From Isoetes taiwanensis (Eukaryota > Streptophyta > Lycopodiopsida > Isoetales > Isoetaceae): a DNA stretch of 64,000 bases. The notes under the pieces are model-generated. The model ran no database searches and was not told the DNA's origin. It saw only the letters and a program-made list of their open reading frames with translations. The translations under genes were made by a program, and so were the position numbers. Positions within the stretch are counted from its first letter, which is position 1; the number at the start of each line of letters is the position of its first letter. Where the stretch lies: NCBI GenBank assembly GCA_021234155.1, contig JAJEKV010000033.1, forward strand, positions 937,848 through 1,001,847. Reading direction: 5' to 3'. Below, piece after piece: positions 26,022-39,500 of this stretch.

Positions 26022-27472
26022 TTATCTTTGGACACCAGAATCTCCATGACCACCGGGTGTATCCAGGTGATTCCACATTAGAATTATCGGCAATCTTTGA
26101 GTTGTTGTGTCAGTGTGGTACTGTGTCCGTGATGGGGCATATCCTTTACTAGTAGTATATGAAGGAGTCTGAGGCCTCCCTTGTCTTGTTTTCCTGTTGT
26201 GCACATTACTAGATCCTGTTTCCACATTCAGCATGAAGGTGACAGACTTAATGCTCTTTTCACATACAATAGTCATCTTTATATTTTGGAAAATCAAGTT
26301 TCAGATCTGCATATGGGTCAGCAGCCTGCAACAAGGTCATATTTATAAGAGTTTTTCTTACCTCCAAATAAGAGATGTAGGCAATTATACTATCTCTTAG
26401 CGTGGTTTTCATAAATTTCCTCATCGAAACCATCTGAGCTACTATTGAAATATCTGGAAAGATAGCATCCAGATTGTTGAACATATACCATATTCCATAG
26501 TCCAGCCAAGTCATATTGTCTCTACAATCATTACCTTTGGTTCACATACACATTTGAAGTATGGGCACATACTTCTCCAAACTCTTTTGACATAGAATGC
26601 GTCCCTTCTGATAGTAGAGTAGGCCATGTGGCCCTTCTGCCTTATATATAAGAACTCATGCTTTGTCGAAGAACCTATGGTCTATTCTCATTTTTATTTT
26701 TTCTTTGAATATGATCTTCTCCATTTTTTCAGCAGACATTTTAGCCATTTTTCTTGTTAGGTTATAATACCTCCAAGCACATTAACCATGATTCCTGGCG
26801 ATGGTAAAATCATTGATTGCGAGAATAGAGCATGGCATTCTACTAACCTTCGGGGAATTATAGGGGAACATGTGGTTATTATAAAGTGTAAAAGCTGAAA
26901 TCCTTATCATCATCCTTTCCCATTGTTTCCTTTGTTGTTCATTGTGACTTTTATCTGTTAGGACGGTGGTGAATCACCAAATGGGTGATCCTCATCATCG
27001 GGACCCAGCGTTAGCCATTGCTTTTTGCTTTAAGTCATCACTTAAAGCTTGATTTCCTGATTTTATTGGCCTTTTAGAGAGCCATTACTCCATTGAAGAA
27101 CCCGATTTTTAGCGGCATCTTCCTCCATGGTCCAATTATATATCTTGTTTGGTAACCCTTGGTAGATCTCATCAATGAGTTTCTTGATTTCATCCCAATC
27201 ATCACCCTAGTTTATTCAGTCTAGGTACTAGTTCCGACCAGTCATTGAAGTCCAAGTGGGATACAGAGAAAGTTCTTCGGGTTTCCTTGTAGCCTCTTTT
27301 TTCCAAAAATCAGCATATGCACACGGTGATTTTTAATACAACATAGAAGCTGTTTATCTGACATAGCTTGGGCAAGTGATAGTGCTTTGAAGCATATCCG
27401 AAATAGGGCCCAAGTCTCTATTCCATTTGGGTGGTACAAACTCAAAGGCATTTTGAACCTCCTCCTCTTCAC
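26022..27472 (-). other. Minus-strand ORF cluster upstream of the Penelope-like RT
   Basis: Three minus-strand frames (27472-27242, 26514-26260, 26297-26022) have protein-like composition but no domain I recognise. The first includes ETWALFRICFKAL and LIFGKKRLQGNPKNF; the third is Arg/Thr/Ser-rich. They share the RT's strand and lie just upstream, so they could be a broken first ORF of the same element. They could equally be unrelated decayed sequence. Confidence 0.2.
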
Positions 27473-27584
27473 GAAACAATGTTAACTTTGATTAGTATGG
27501 TGTCTACCACAGCGGTTAGCTCATATACATGTCCAAGTAGGATCTGATGCAACTCACGGTATGACCCGAGAAAATGAAATGTCT

Positions 27585-30095
27585 AAAAAACCACTTCGAC
27601 TAGTCCCATTAACAATCCTACTAGCCCATCAAACTATTTAGGTCAATCCATCCATAGGTTTATCATTCCCTCATCATGACTGAGCCAATCAAAGGCAGGG
27701 GTACATCAAACCCAAACCAATATTTCTAATAAACATTTAAAGGCGATTTGTCTTTAAACTTTAAGTACAAATGGAAGGTCCTAACCCCCTTTTTTTATCT
27801 CTACATTTTTAACCATGCAAACTTGCATCCGATCGCACGTCGTATGCAGCGGCATGCATTACTTATACATAAAAATATCTCACCAATATATCTCCCATTA
27901 GACTATTAAGAAGATAAATCTTTTAAATTTATCGACCAAATGAAAAGGTTTTAACATATTAAGTTCGGGTTCGATAAAAAGCATATCATTTTATCTTTTA
28001 TCATTTGTTACCATGCAATTTGTCTACGCATGTTACACTTTCTATTTTGTATGCATTCCACTTGTACATATATCTCTTCATGGACATATCTCATTTTAAC
28101 CTTACTCTGTTTGCACTTTATATCGCATGTCATTATACTCTGCATGTGCATCATTTGCCGGTTTGTTCCAAACAAGACTCCTAATTAATAGCGACTTCAT
28201 GGTCACTATTAGGCTGCCTTTGTGTTTCTTACAGGGAATATTGACTTTACACTATTTCATTTATATCCAGAGTCATTGAGAGATTATATCTCTTGCTATG
28301 GCCATGATCTATTTCATAACATATTATCCATCCCTTTTTTAAACAAAGAGAACAAAAACAAAAGGGAAACCAAACCCAAAATCATGCTTATGGTTTAATA
28401 CATTAAACCTAAAGCATAGGCTTAATTTGAACAGCGGTGTTTTTAACATAATAAGGGTCCAACTTCCCATTGTTATCATTCATATTCAGTTTTTCAAAAC
28501 CATTGGTATATTTAAAAAACCTATTGTTCAAAAGCGACATAATATGGTGCAGTTCTTGCAAGTTTTATGAGCGGGGACCGGTTTAAGTTTATCACAAAAT
28601 GATATTCCATATACTAACCTTATGGCAATAGAGAAGAAGCAACCAACTATGCATCTACATATTTCAGATCTTAATAGAAAATAGATATCACCCGGCATAA
28701 GCATTTAGGCCCGGGGTCTTTGTTGAGTCATAATCTTTCAAAATCAATGTTTGTTGTGGTAGAACATTTGGGCGTATCATTCAACAAAACACCTAGATCC
28801 ATACATCCATTTCGAGCCACTATACTTCATAACAACAAAGCAAATACATTGGGAGAAAGAATCACCATGTACTTGACCAATCGTATTGTACATTAGCGAT
28901 AATCCGGTATTACAACAAGGGCCAAAAAGGTACTTTGGTGATTCTTGGCTCTTAAGCCTTTCACCCAATGTACCCTTTGCTCTGAAAAATAATTAGCATA
29001 CCAAAGAATGCATAGAAATAGACAACAAAATCAGTAACTTAAAGAACTAAGCTTTTACATTTATTACATAAGAATATTGATATATCGAAAAGAAATGTCG
29101 TTAAGCCATGGTATTATATACTCCCTTTTAAACATGTAATGCACTGCGTATTATGCGGATCGATCACGCAATACTTCACATAGCTTTCAAGCCTTAAGAT
29201 ATGTTAGACATTTAAAAGCTTTTTTTTTTAAAGGACTCATTCATGGCCTTTCTAGCTCAGGTATCTGTGATATATTAACAAATCATATAGAATATAGAAT
29301 GCTATCACCTTTTTATTAAAAAAAGGGAAAGGGGTTAAAACCTTAAACTACGAATTCTGTCAATATCAACACGGGCTGCTTCGGATATGGGATCGGACAT
29401 ATTTTTAGTCAAAAACTACCTCTAAATCTTCATCATCAGGCTCTTAACTTCGTCCACTTGAGTCTCGGGGCGTAATAATCGACATTATTGTTGCTTCTAT
29501 AGTGGCCCGGAAACGTTTCTACCGAATCCTCCACCTCTTTTAGCAACACAAGGCGGTATTTCCTCCATCATAACTCGTTTTGGTATCAAAACTTCTACAT
29601 ACACCCTTCTATTCATGCTTAGATTACTGCGGTCTTACGGTGTTTCTACACCACGCAGTTCACGCTCCTCCTCTGTTTTTGGCATAGACTCTTCATCCGA
29701 GCTATGGCTGCCGGACCATCCATTGAAATGTAACCCATTTCATAAATCTAAGTATCTTATCGAGGCATACACCTTTCTATTAAAGTCCGGCGGCATGCCA
29801 ATATCGTTCCCAAAATCCGGCCTGCTCCGATTTTTTTTGCCTAGATATGGTCATTAATGCATTAAATTTTGTACACTTTACATCTAGAAAAATCTTTTTA
29901 TTAAAACTATCCTTGGCCATAAAGTCCATTGATCCATATATATAACCACTTGTATTTTAGCATGCATGCAAGGGTATTATCTTCTTCCAGATACAATATA
30001 CTAGACCAAGGTCAGGTTATATGCCAAGATCTAACCATTAGTTAGATAAATGTTCATCATTATGATTAATGCAATACATTATTTATTAAAAAAAA
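27585..30095. repeat. 2.5-kb retroposon-like repeat, copy 2 (inverted, uninterrupted)
   Basis: This is the inverted counterpart of 3617-5839 plus 13984-14284 without the LINE. On the plus strand it ends TTAATGCAATACATTATT plus an A-run, like a retroposon tail. The RGG-box ORF lies on the minus strand at about 29720-29340 and is broken. Many differences from copy 1 replace CTG or CAG with other triplets. No clear target-site duplication could be seen around this copy. Confidence 0.75.
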
Positions 30096-30736
30096 AAATA
30101 GCATTTCTACAAATACAAAGATACATGTATGAGAATATGGGAGAGTGCTCTTCTTGTAGGCATTATTACAAGTATTTGATGCTTGGTGAGTGGTGGAAAA
30201 AAAAGGAAAGAAATAATTTCATTTTCTCCGAAGGGATTGAAAAAATTTAATCTTTTCCAATCCATAACCTCGTTTTCAATCCCGTTTATCGAATCTTCCA
30301 TTAGACTATCTCTTCCAAACAATTCTTTGACCCGATAAAGGATTCCATCCCCATCTCTCAGAATCCTCCGAAAAATTCGAGAGACTTCGGATGGATCTTT
30401 GGACCTCACCGGTCGTCTTGCTTACAGGAGTGTCGCTTGAGAGACGTCGTCGCTTGTCTGTCCCCATATGTGTTTCTGCCCAGTTCCGATCACCCATAAG
30501 CTAAATGGGGCATGATAGCCGCACCTCATTCATCTCTCGCCACCTCACAGTCTGCCCCTCGTGCTACTAGCAAGCTTTTCCACTGCAACAACTTCAATAT
30601 TGCTCAAACGTCCAGTAAATCAGAAATGTCTAATGCCCATGTGCTAGCTTTAATGCAAGCATGAATAAAGTTGGCCCGGTGAGAACAGCGCTCGTACAAA
30701 GCCGGCGTTATCGATTCTTTCTCTTCAAACTATGCT
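30096..30736. other. Unique segment between repeats; small minus-strand frames only
   Basis: Two overlapping minus-strand frames (30409-30107 and 30497-30306) have mixed charged composition and no recognisable motif. The text GIENEVMDWKR looks protein-like but is not enough for a call. Confidence 0.2.
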
Positions 30737-33700
30737 TATTGAAACAAATTTATACTATAGGTCAATATGATATTGCATGCACCAATGCAACTTAGTTGGC
30801 CACTTGCAAACATAGGTTTGAAAAAGATTTGTAGCATCCGGGATAAAAATCACACTAACGGACAGCAAGTATCTCTACACTAGAACCTATTTATTGCTTT
30901 AAAAGAGCATGGAAAATAACGAGCTTGAATTGATATCTTGCCAAAGAAGATACCCCCACATATTGATGCGGTACAACCAAATAAAATAGAATAGAATAGA
31001 ATAGAAGCGACATGCACGAGCAATCATTGCTCTATCAAACAATCTTATCTCGCCTCAAACCCTCAAAGCGACAAAATATAAGTTGACACCGCACTTTTTC
31101 TCTCTTCCATCATAGCCGCACATACCGGAAATATGAAATCGATAGAAGAAATTGAAGATTGCGGGGAGGAATGCTCAAGAACACATGGGTTTGCCAATTT
31201 CAACATTAACAGCATTGCGCGGCCGAATGACTTGCTACAAGTTCAGGCCAATCACACGAATATAGGGGTATATTCCAAATTTATTTAGCCATTTCCATAC
31301 AAGTGAGAGCTTGCCCTAAGGGCAACAACCAAAGAAGATATTTCATAGCTTAGCGCTTTAGCTAAGATAGTTTATTTCAACCTATATTCTATATAGGAGA
31401 TGTTTCTGGATGAATGTTGAGCTTAAGCTTTCTCTCAAAGGCGGCAATAAGCCATAACAACTTCACGCTACCTAAGAGTTTGTTTTAAGCTTTTGGTTGA
31501 TCTATATATTTTTTTTTACTAGTCATATATTTAGGTATAAATGCACATATCTAATGTAGATGTAATGTAGGTGGCGGTGTATATATTTTATTAGTACTAT
31601 TTTATTATATAAAGAAAGTCCTACTTCCTTGTAGAGTTACCAAAAATTTGCCTAAAAAGAAGCCCAGGGATAAATGAACGCAGGGCAGTCGGGGGATACA
31701 TTGAGGAGTAATTCCCTACCTTAAGGAAGATGGTTCGAGCATTTGACCTCAAAGCGTAGCGGGCGAGAGGCTAAGGCCCTTAGCCCGAAGAGGACACTCC
31801 CAAGTATCAACCACTGCGACCCTTTTTGGTTAGAATAGGAGTTATGCAACTTTACGGGGGACTCACCCTAGCCCTAAGCCTCCCACTGCCCGGATATCAA
31901 AAAGCCGAAAAAGAAAGTCTCGCTTTACGATATGCGGGATAAGTCCTCCAACACCATGGGAGCTTTTCGAGACATTCTCAAGCCATTCATTCCAGGAGGC
32001 TCGCGACTGGTTACGTCGGGACAAAGCTTGTTATCGGTATTTTCGATTTGGGACCTTGCATGCGGGGACTGCCCCACATCACACAAAACTCTGAGCCACC
32101 TCGCCAAAGTGGATTGGAAGGTCTTGAGAGGACCCAAATGATCCAAACAATCTTGCTGATGACGTCCGACCGTATACAAGGTGAGTCTCATATTTATGCC
32201 CACCATTGAGATTCGCCAAGCCAATCATCAACCTTATGTCATTTCCACGATTGGCCAAGTGGACCATAAGCCCTTCATTATTCTCATGGATACCGACATC
32301 ATGCACAATTTTGCCTCCCCTAGGATGGCACAGGCTTTGCAGCTCATCCCCTTGAAGTCAAAGCCACGTCCAATCACGTTGGCTAGTGGGGCCGTACGCC
32401 ACACTGCAGGCCGCGGCATTAAGTTGAACATTAGGCTGCCGGCACACCCGTTGCTCTAGGAGTCGAGATCATGGATATTGCTTGCTATGACCTCATCGTG
32501 GGGATGGAATTTCTGGCTGCTGCAAAGACAAATATTGGTTGTGAAAAGCGAGAGGTTACCTTCAATGCAGTCAATGGAACCCGGGTGACCATAGCAGGTA
32601 AATCAGTTATTCCCATTATGCAGTGTATCTCATTCGCCCGGTTGGATAGAGCTATCAAGAAGTCTCAGGTCGTTGGCATGATTCGACTTGCTTCGGTAGA
32701 AGCCAAGTCTAAACAAGACGAAGTTATTTGATAGCCTGCCTCCAACAATAGCAGTTGTTCTTAAGGAATACCATGACATTTTTCCCGATGAGATTCATCA
32801 GTTGCCACCTTTTAGAGGCATGGAATGTGAAATGACCTTGGAATCAGGCACCAAGCCTACTAGTAAGGCTCCATACAGAATGAGTACCCCTGAGTTAACT
32901 AAGCTTAAGAAACAGCTGCAAGAAATCCTTAAATTGGGTTTCATTCGATCTAGTGTGTCATCTTTTGGAGCTTTGATTCTATTTGTGAAGAAGAAGGACG
33001 ACAATCTAAGAATGTGCATTGATTACCGCCAACGGAATAAGCACACTATTAAGCATCGGTATGCCTTACCGCGTGCCGATGATCTAATGGATCAGCTACA
33101 GGGGGGCTAAGTATTTTATAAAGATTGATCTTCGTTCGGGATATCACCAGATACGAATTAAAGAGGATGACATTCATAAGTCCGCATTTCGGACACGTTA
33201 TGGGCATTATGAGTTCATTGTGATGCCGTTTGGCTTAACTAATGTCCCAGCCACCTTTATGAGGCTGATGAACGATGTCTTCCGTGAATATCTTGACGAT
33301 TTTTTCATCATATTCTTTGATGATATCCTAATATCTGATAAGACCTTAGAGGGCCATGGCGACATCTTAGGTTGGCTTTTTGGCCGAGATGCCACCAACT
33401 TTATGCAAGTTCTCCAAGTATCGGTTTGCAACCACCAAGTTTGATTACCTGGGACATATTGTGTCTGCAGAAGGGATAGCCACTGATCCAGCCAAGGTTG
33501 AGGCATTAAAGAATTGGCCAATTCCAACCAATGTGTCTGAAGTCCGCAGTTTTCTAGGGTTGGCTGGATATTACCGCAAGTTTGTGAAAGACTTTGTCAA
33601 GCTCGCCGCACCCTTGACGGACCTAACCAAACATGAAAAGTTAGGGATTGGATGTCACATTGGAAAGAGAAGGTCCAAACCAGATTCCAAGCATTAAAGG

Positions 33701-34683
33701 ATGCATTGACAACCACCCCGGTTCCTTGTCAGACCTTCAGAAGGATAAGTGGGTTGCCACGGATGCTAGTAAAATAGCTACCGGTGGAGTATTAATGCAG
33801 GAAGATCGGGTCATCGCGTATGATTCCAGAAAGATGAATGATGCGGAGGATACCCCACGCATGATACCAAGAATTGCTGTTGTCATGCATGCCTTGCGCA
33901 TTTGGAGGCACTATTTACTTGGGAGACGATTCTAGTTGGATACCAAATACCAAAGCCTCCAATATATTTTCACGCAACCCCACCTCAATTTGAGACAATG
34001 ACGATGGATGGAATTCCTTGAGGAATATGATTTTGAGGTTGTCTATAAGCCAGGCAAGCATAATATTGTTGCTGACGCACTTTCTAGACATCCATTGGCC
34101 ACTCGAACGTATTATAATGTTATATCCATGCTCTCCAGTGAGTTTGGTAGCGATCTGTGAGGGCTCTTCCCATAGATCCGCACTTTGTGGAGATATGCCA
34201 AAGTCTATCCAAGGATGCCCGGAAAATGATAAGGAGAGGGAGGCTTTCCACCACTATAAAAAGGAAAACCATTTTTCATTTAAATTGGATTTATGTTTGT
34301 TCCAAAAGCACACCACTTTTGCATACCCTTTTTTTAATATAGTGTTGTGGTGTGTGACATGCTGTTTTGCAAGGTTGCAAATTTTTATATTATAGTAGTG
34401 GGTGGTTTAACAGTTTCTTGTTTTAGTGAGAAGAATGTGTTGTTTGATTAGCATTTATAGATAACAACACATCAATATACCTGAGAACACTTTTACATTG
34501 TATTCACTTGATATAAAGATTACATCATGGAGGGACTAGTCCTTTCTTTGTCAAATAACTCTCAAGATAAGGGATCCATCTCCTTAGTCCGATCTAGTTC
34601 GGATGCGTTTGACAACATCGATACTATTTTACCAGCGGCCAAGCCACTCATGATGGACACCCGGAATAGTACTAGAAACTCAT
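30737..34683 (+). repeat. Large direct duplication, copy A (gypsy internal region plus flanks)
   Basis: Copy A matches 36595-40536 in the same orientation over about 3.94 kb, with an offset near 5.86 kb. It carries an AT-rich 5' part with an (AATAG)n run at 30986-31005, then gypsy gag-PR-RT-RNaseH, and ends with about 40 bases that in copy B belong to the 3' end of the ParB-like gene. The shared non-element flank suggests segmental or assembly duplication, not two independent insertions. Confidence 0.8.
31729..34170 (+). pseudogene. Ty3/gypsy gag-protease-RT-RNase H, copy A
   Basis: From the left are a gag end (ATGGTTCGAGCATTTGAC at 31729), a protease (near 32230-32400; the active-site triad reads DTD instead of DTG), and a linker with DLIVGMEFL. 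RT follows ([56 protein letters not shown]), then the RT connection (SEVRSFLGLAGYYRKFVKDF) and RNase H (TDASKIATGG, YKPGKHNIVADAL). A run of six Gs near 33102 shifts the frame, as do several other single-base indels. Integrase is absent; the frame ends near 34170 and is followed by unrelated AT-rich DNA. Confidence 0.85.
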
Positions 34684-36594
34684 TCAACGTCTTTAACACG
34701 TATTTGACCATCTTATTTGGCCCCATTAAAGAGGCAACACTAAGCCATCACTATAAGCCCGTATAACAATATAATGCCATTATAAGTAAATAGTCGTTCT
34801 TTTGGACACCACCTTCACTCAAGCATCGTTAACGACTCAAGGCCGATGAAGTGCATAAGATAGCATGGGAATCACATAAGAGGCCTATGTCTACAAAACT
34901 GAATAATTATTACAAGCATTTTAAAAGCAAACAAATCAATATGATTTCACACCTCTAAGATGAGAGGGTACAAAATTAGCCGAATGTATCTTGTCTTAGA
35001 GATAATGTTTTCCTTTTCTCTTACAAAGCTTTATGAAATCTTTTATTTAAGCAACCCCCCGAAAGGCAAGGTATATTCCCATCAATCCGTACTAGCAATC
35101 GTGAGAATATTTTGCACATACCTCTAAAAGACGCAGTCGGAAGACTAAGTTCTAAAAACACTAAGTTCTAGAACGGTCGAGAAAGAAAACCGTATGCACA
35201 ATGGTTAAGCTTTATTCTTCTTGCCCCTGTTGTCATAGACCATGCTTCATGGAGCATATGATTGAGAAGACCTCTCACAAAGATTGCAGGTACCCGCATC
35301 ATTAAGGCTAAAGGAAACGAGGGAAAAACATATTGCATGAGAACCTGAGAGCAAGAAAAGCAACTCACGCTTCTTTTAGAGCCTTTATCTTCTCCGGATC
35401 AGTTTAAGTTCATGTTTTTCTACATTCATGTCCGATAATGTAAGACACGGTCGTCTCTGCTCCCATTCTTCCACGCAATAACTCTGCGTCAACTTACTCT
35501 AATATGGAGGAAACGAAATAGGAAGCTACCTTTGTTACCAATGTATTCGGCTCCCTAAGGCATTCTCTGTAATTAGAGCTTCGAAAACAGTAAGAGCTTA
35601 AGCAATCACAGATGTATAAGTAAGAGGATGTTTAATGACTTACATTTCCGGTCGCTTTGCAATATGGGGCGGTATGCGCTTAGGGAATGGCAAGAAGAGC
35701 TTGAATTCGAGCAAATAATCGAGAACATGGGCCAGCCTCGAAATGAGAACTCGACAAATTTCCGCTTGATCTTGCCCTGTTTTGATGTTCCCGCGCACGA
35801 TTCTCCTCGTCGAGGAAACTGAGGAAGAGAAATCTGAGAAGCCTGCCAAAGAAAAGAAGGCTAAAACTCTAAAGCAGAAGAAGCCTAAGGCTCCCAAAGA
35901 GAAGAAGCCCAAGGCCCAAGATCAAGGCTGCAAAGCCTGCAGCAAAGCCCAAGCCAGCTGCTGCATGCTGCAGCAGCGAAAAAAGACATGCAAGGACATG
36001 ATCATCACAAGATAGAAGGATGCATAATTGTGAAGCAGAACCTGTAGTACCCATTCCCAACAATTGACCAAGGATTTGGGCATTCAAGCATTGAATTGCC
36101 GCTGATAATATTTCCCTGCTTTAATCCACCACGCAGGAGGATCACAATATGGCCAGCCACTTTGCAGATTTGCAGACTGTACAGCCCATTTCTCTTACAA
36201 CGAAATTTCATCCAGGAGTATGAGAAATTCCAGAACCTGCAATTTCGAACAAGCGTTTGGCCTGTCGCTTTGAAGGAAGGGGCGGCGTGCAAATTTTCTT
36301 ACCTTCCAAATCTTTTCTTGCCTGCTTTCTTCCTAACCCTAAAATAACCCTAAAACATATGGCACGATGCTTGCATGCAAAACTTTGTAAATGGCAACTA
36401 AAATAAAAAGAGGGCTTTTGTTGTGAGCCCTTGGATGTTGAACCATTGAAAAAAAAAAGCTAAATCAACGACTAAGAAATGGTGCACTCTAGATGTACGC
36501 ATTAGTACATCCATTTGAATACGTCATGAAATCTTAGGAAAACCTTTGTGAAAAGCGTACAAAAACACAAAAAAAACCCCCTGTTATTATGCTA
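34684..36594. other. 1.9-kb unique spacer between the two gypsy copies
   Basis: This interval has no counterpart in the duplication. It holds one lysine-rich ORF (listed separately), a 64-codon frame at 35628-35822 with YALREWQEELEFEQIIENM, and otherwise AT-rich DNA. No LTR termini were found at its edges. Confidence 0.5.
35782..36015 (+). CDS. Lys/Pro/Ala-rich ORF, linker-histone-tail-like
   Basis: The 77-codon frame contains EKPAKEKKAKTLKQKKPKAP followed by KEKKPKA, a composition typical of the C-terminal tail of plant histone H1 or similar chromatin proteins. A one-base shift near 35925 would extend the pattern into a Lys-Ala-Pro stretch, so the frame may be broken there. No globular H1 domain is visible upstream. 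It may be a fragment of an H1-like gene; composition alone does not prove it. Confidence 0.3.
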   Translation: MMFPRTILLVEETEEEKSEKPAKEKKAKTLKQKKPKAPKEKKPKAQDQGCKACSKAQASCCMLQQRKKTCKDMIITR

Positions 36595-39500
36595 CATATT
36601 GAAGCAAATTTATACTATAGGTCAATATGATATTGCATGCACCAATGCAACTTAGTTGGCCACTTGCAAACATAGGTTTGAAAAGATTTGTAGCATCCAC
36701 GGATAAAAATCACACTAACGGCAGCAAGTATCTCTACACTAGAACCTATTTATTGCTTTAAAAAGAGCATGGAAAATAACGAGCTTGAATTGATATCTTG
36801 CCAAAAGAAGAGATACCCCCCTGCATATTGATGCAGTACAACCAAATAAAATAGAATAGAATAGAATAGAAGCGACATGCCTGAGCAATCTGTGCTTTCT
36901 ATCAAACAATCTTATCTGCCTCAAACCCTCAAAGCAGCAAAATATAAGTCGACACCGCACTTTTTCTCTCTTCCATCATAGCTGCACATACCAGGAAATA
37001 TGAAATCGATAGAAGAAATTGAAGATTGCGAGGAGGAATGCTCAAGAACACATGCCGGTTTGCCAATTTCAACATTAACAGGCGCAACAGGCAGAATGAC
37101 TTGCTACAAGTTCAGGCCAATCACCTGGAATATAGGGGTATATTCCAGTATTTATTTAGCCATTTCCATACAAGTGAGAGCTTGCCCTAAGGGGCAACCC
37201 AAAGAAGATATTTCATAGCTTAACGCTTAGCTAAGATAGTTTATTTCAACCTATATTCTATATAGGAGATGTTCTGGATGAATGTTGAGCTTAAGCCGCT
37301 CTCTCAAGCTGGCAATAAGCCATAACAACTACGCTACCTAAGAAGTTTGTTTTCGCTTTTGGTTGATCTATATATTTTTTTTTTACTAGTCATATATTTC
37401 GTATAAATGCACATATCTAATGTAGATGTAATGTAGGTAGGCAGGTATATATATTTTATTAGTACTATTTTATTATATAAAGAAAGTCCTACTTCCTTGT
37501 AGAGTTACCAAAAAATTGCCTAAAAAGAAGCCCAGGGATAAATGAACGCAGGGCAGTCGGGGGATACATTGAGGAGTAATCCCCTACCTTAAGGAAGATG
37601 GTTCGAGCATTTGACCTCAAAACTGTAGCAGAAGCAGAGGCTAAGGCCCTTAGCCTGGAAGAGGACACTCCCAAGTATCAACCACTGCGACCCTCTACTT
37701 TTGGTCGGCCCAGGAGTTATGCAACTTAGGGGGCGCCACCTAGCCCGGTGCCTCCCGCCTGACCGGATATCAAAAAAGCCGAAAAGAAAGTCTCCCTTTA
37801 CAATACGGATAAGTCCTCCAACACCATGGGAGCTTTTCGAGACATTTTCCAAGCCATTCCGGCGAGGCTCGCGACTAGTTACGCCGGACAAAGCTTGTTA
37901 TCGGTATTTTCGACTGACACCGCATGCATGGATCGCCCTTACATCACACAACTACGCAGCCACCCTCGCCAAAGTGGATTGGGAAGGTGCAGACCCAAAT
38001 GATCCAAACAATCTTGCTGATGATGACGCCCGATCAGATACAAGGTGAGTCTCATATTTATGCCACCATTGAGACGGCCAAGCCAATCATCAACCTTCAA
38101 GTCATTTCCACGACAATAAGTGGACCATAAGCCCTTCATTATTCTCATGGATACCGACATCATGCACAATTTTTTGCCTCCCCTAGGATGGCACGTGCTT
38201 TGGTCTCATCCCCTTGAAGTCAAAGCCACGCCCAATCACGCTATTAGTGGGGCCGTCGCGCCACACAATGGCCCGACGCATTAAGTTGAACATTCAAACC
38301 CGGGCACACCCGTTGCTCTAGGAGTCGAGATCATGGATATTGCTTGCTATGACCTCATCGGGGATGGAATTTCGGCGCAAAAGACAAATATTGGTTGTGG
38401 AAAAGCTTAGAGGTTACCTTCAATGCAGTCAATGGAACCCGGGTGACCATAGCAGGTAAATCAGTTATTCCCATTATGCAGTGTATCTCATTACGCCAGT
38501 TGGATAGAGCTATCAAGAAGTCTCAGGTCGTTGGCATGATTCGACTTGCTTCGGTAGAAGCCAAGTCTAAACAAGACGAAGTTATTTGATAGCCCCCTCC
38601 AATAATAAAGCAGCTTTGTTCTTAAGGAATACCATGACATTTTTTCCCCCATGAGATTCATCAGTTGCCACCTTTAGAGGCATGGAATGTGAAATGACCT
38701 TTGAATCGTGCACCAAGCCTACTAGTAAGGCTCCATACAGAATGAGTACCCCTGAGTTAACTAAGCTTTAAGAAACAGCTGCAAGAAATCCTTAAATTGG
38801 GTTTCATTCGATCTAGTGTGTCATCTTTTGGAGCTTTGATTCTATTTGTGAAGAAGAAGGACGACAATCTAAGAATGTGCATTGATTACCGCCAACCTAA
38901 TAAGCACACTATTAAGCACGCGGTATGCCTTACCGCTGCGATGATCTAATGGATCAGCTAGGGGGCTAAGTATTTTATAAAGATTGATCTTCGTTAGGGA
39001 TATCACCGGATCACGAATTAAAGAGGATGACATTCATAAGTCCGCATTTCGGACACGTTATGGGCATTATGAGTTCATTGTGATGCCGTTTGGCTTAACT
39101 AATGTCCCAGCCACCTTTATGAGGCTGATGAACGATGTCTTCCGTGAATATCTTGACGATTTTTTCATCATATTCTTTGATGATATCCTAATATACAGTA
39201 AGACCTTAGAGGGCCATGAGCAGCATCTTCGGTTGGCTTTACAGAAACTGAGATGCCACCAACTTTATGCAAGTTCTCCAAGTATCGGTTTGCAACCACC
39301 AAGTTTGATTACCTGGGACATATTGTGTCTGCAGAAAGGATAGCTACTGATCCAGCCAAGGTTGAGGCATTAAAGAATTGGCCAATTCCAACCAATGTGT
39401 CTGAAGTCCGCAGTTTTCTAGGGTTGGCTGGATATTACCGCAAGTTTGTGAAAGACTTTGTCAAGCTCGCCGCACCCTTGACGGACCTAACCAAACATGA

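Noticed and set aside
3617-30095. A single 26-kb giant transposon with 2.5-kb terminal inverted repeats
   Set aside because: Copy 1 has its own AGGAT(T)n duplication at both of its ends, so the arms look like separate insertions. The interior is a mix of unrelated fragments.
30986-31005. Third full LINE insertion at an AATAG run
   Set aside because: The run is present in both gypsy duplicates without an adjoining LINE body or the shared GGACGATAAA end, so a LINE cannot be supported.
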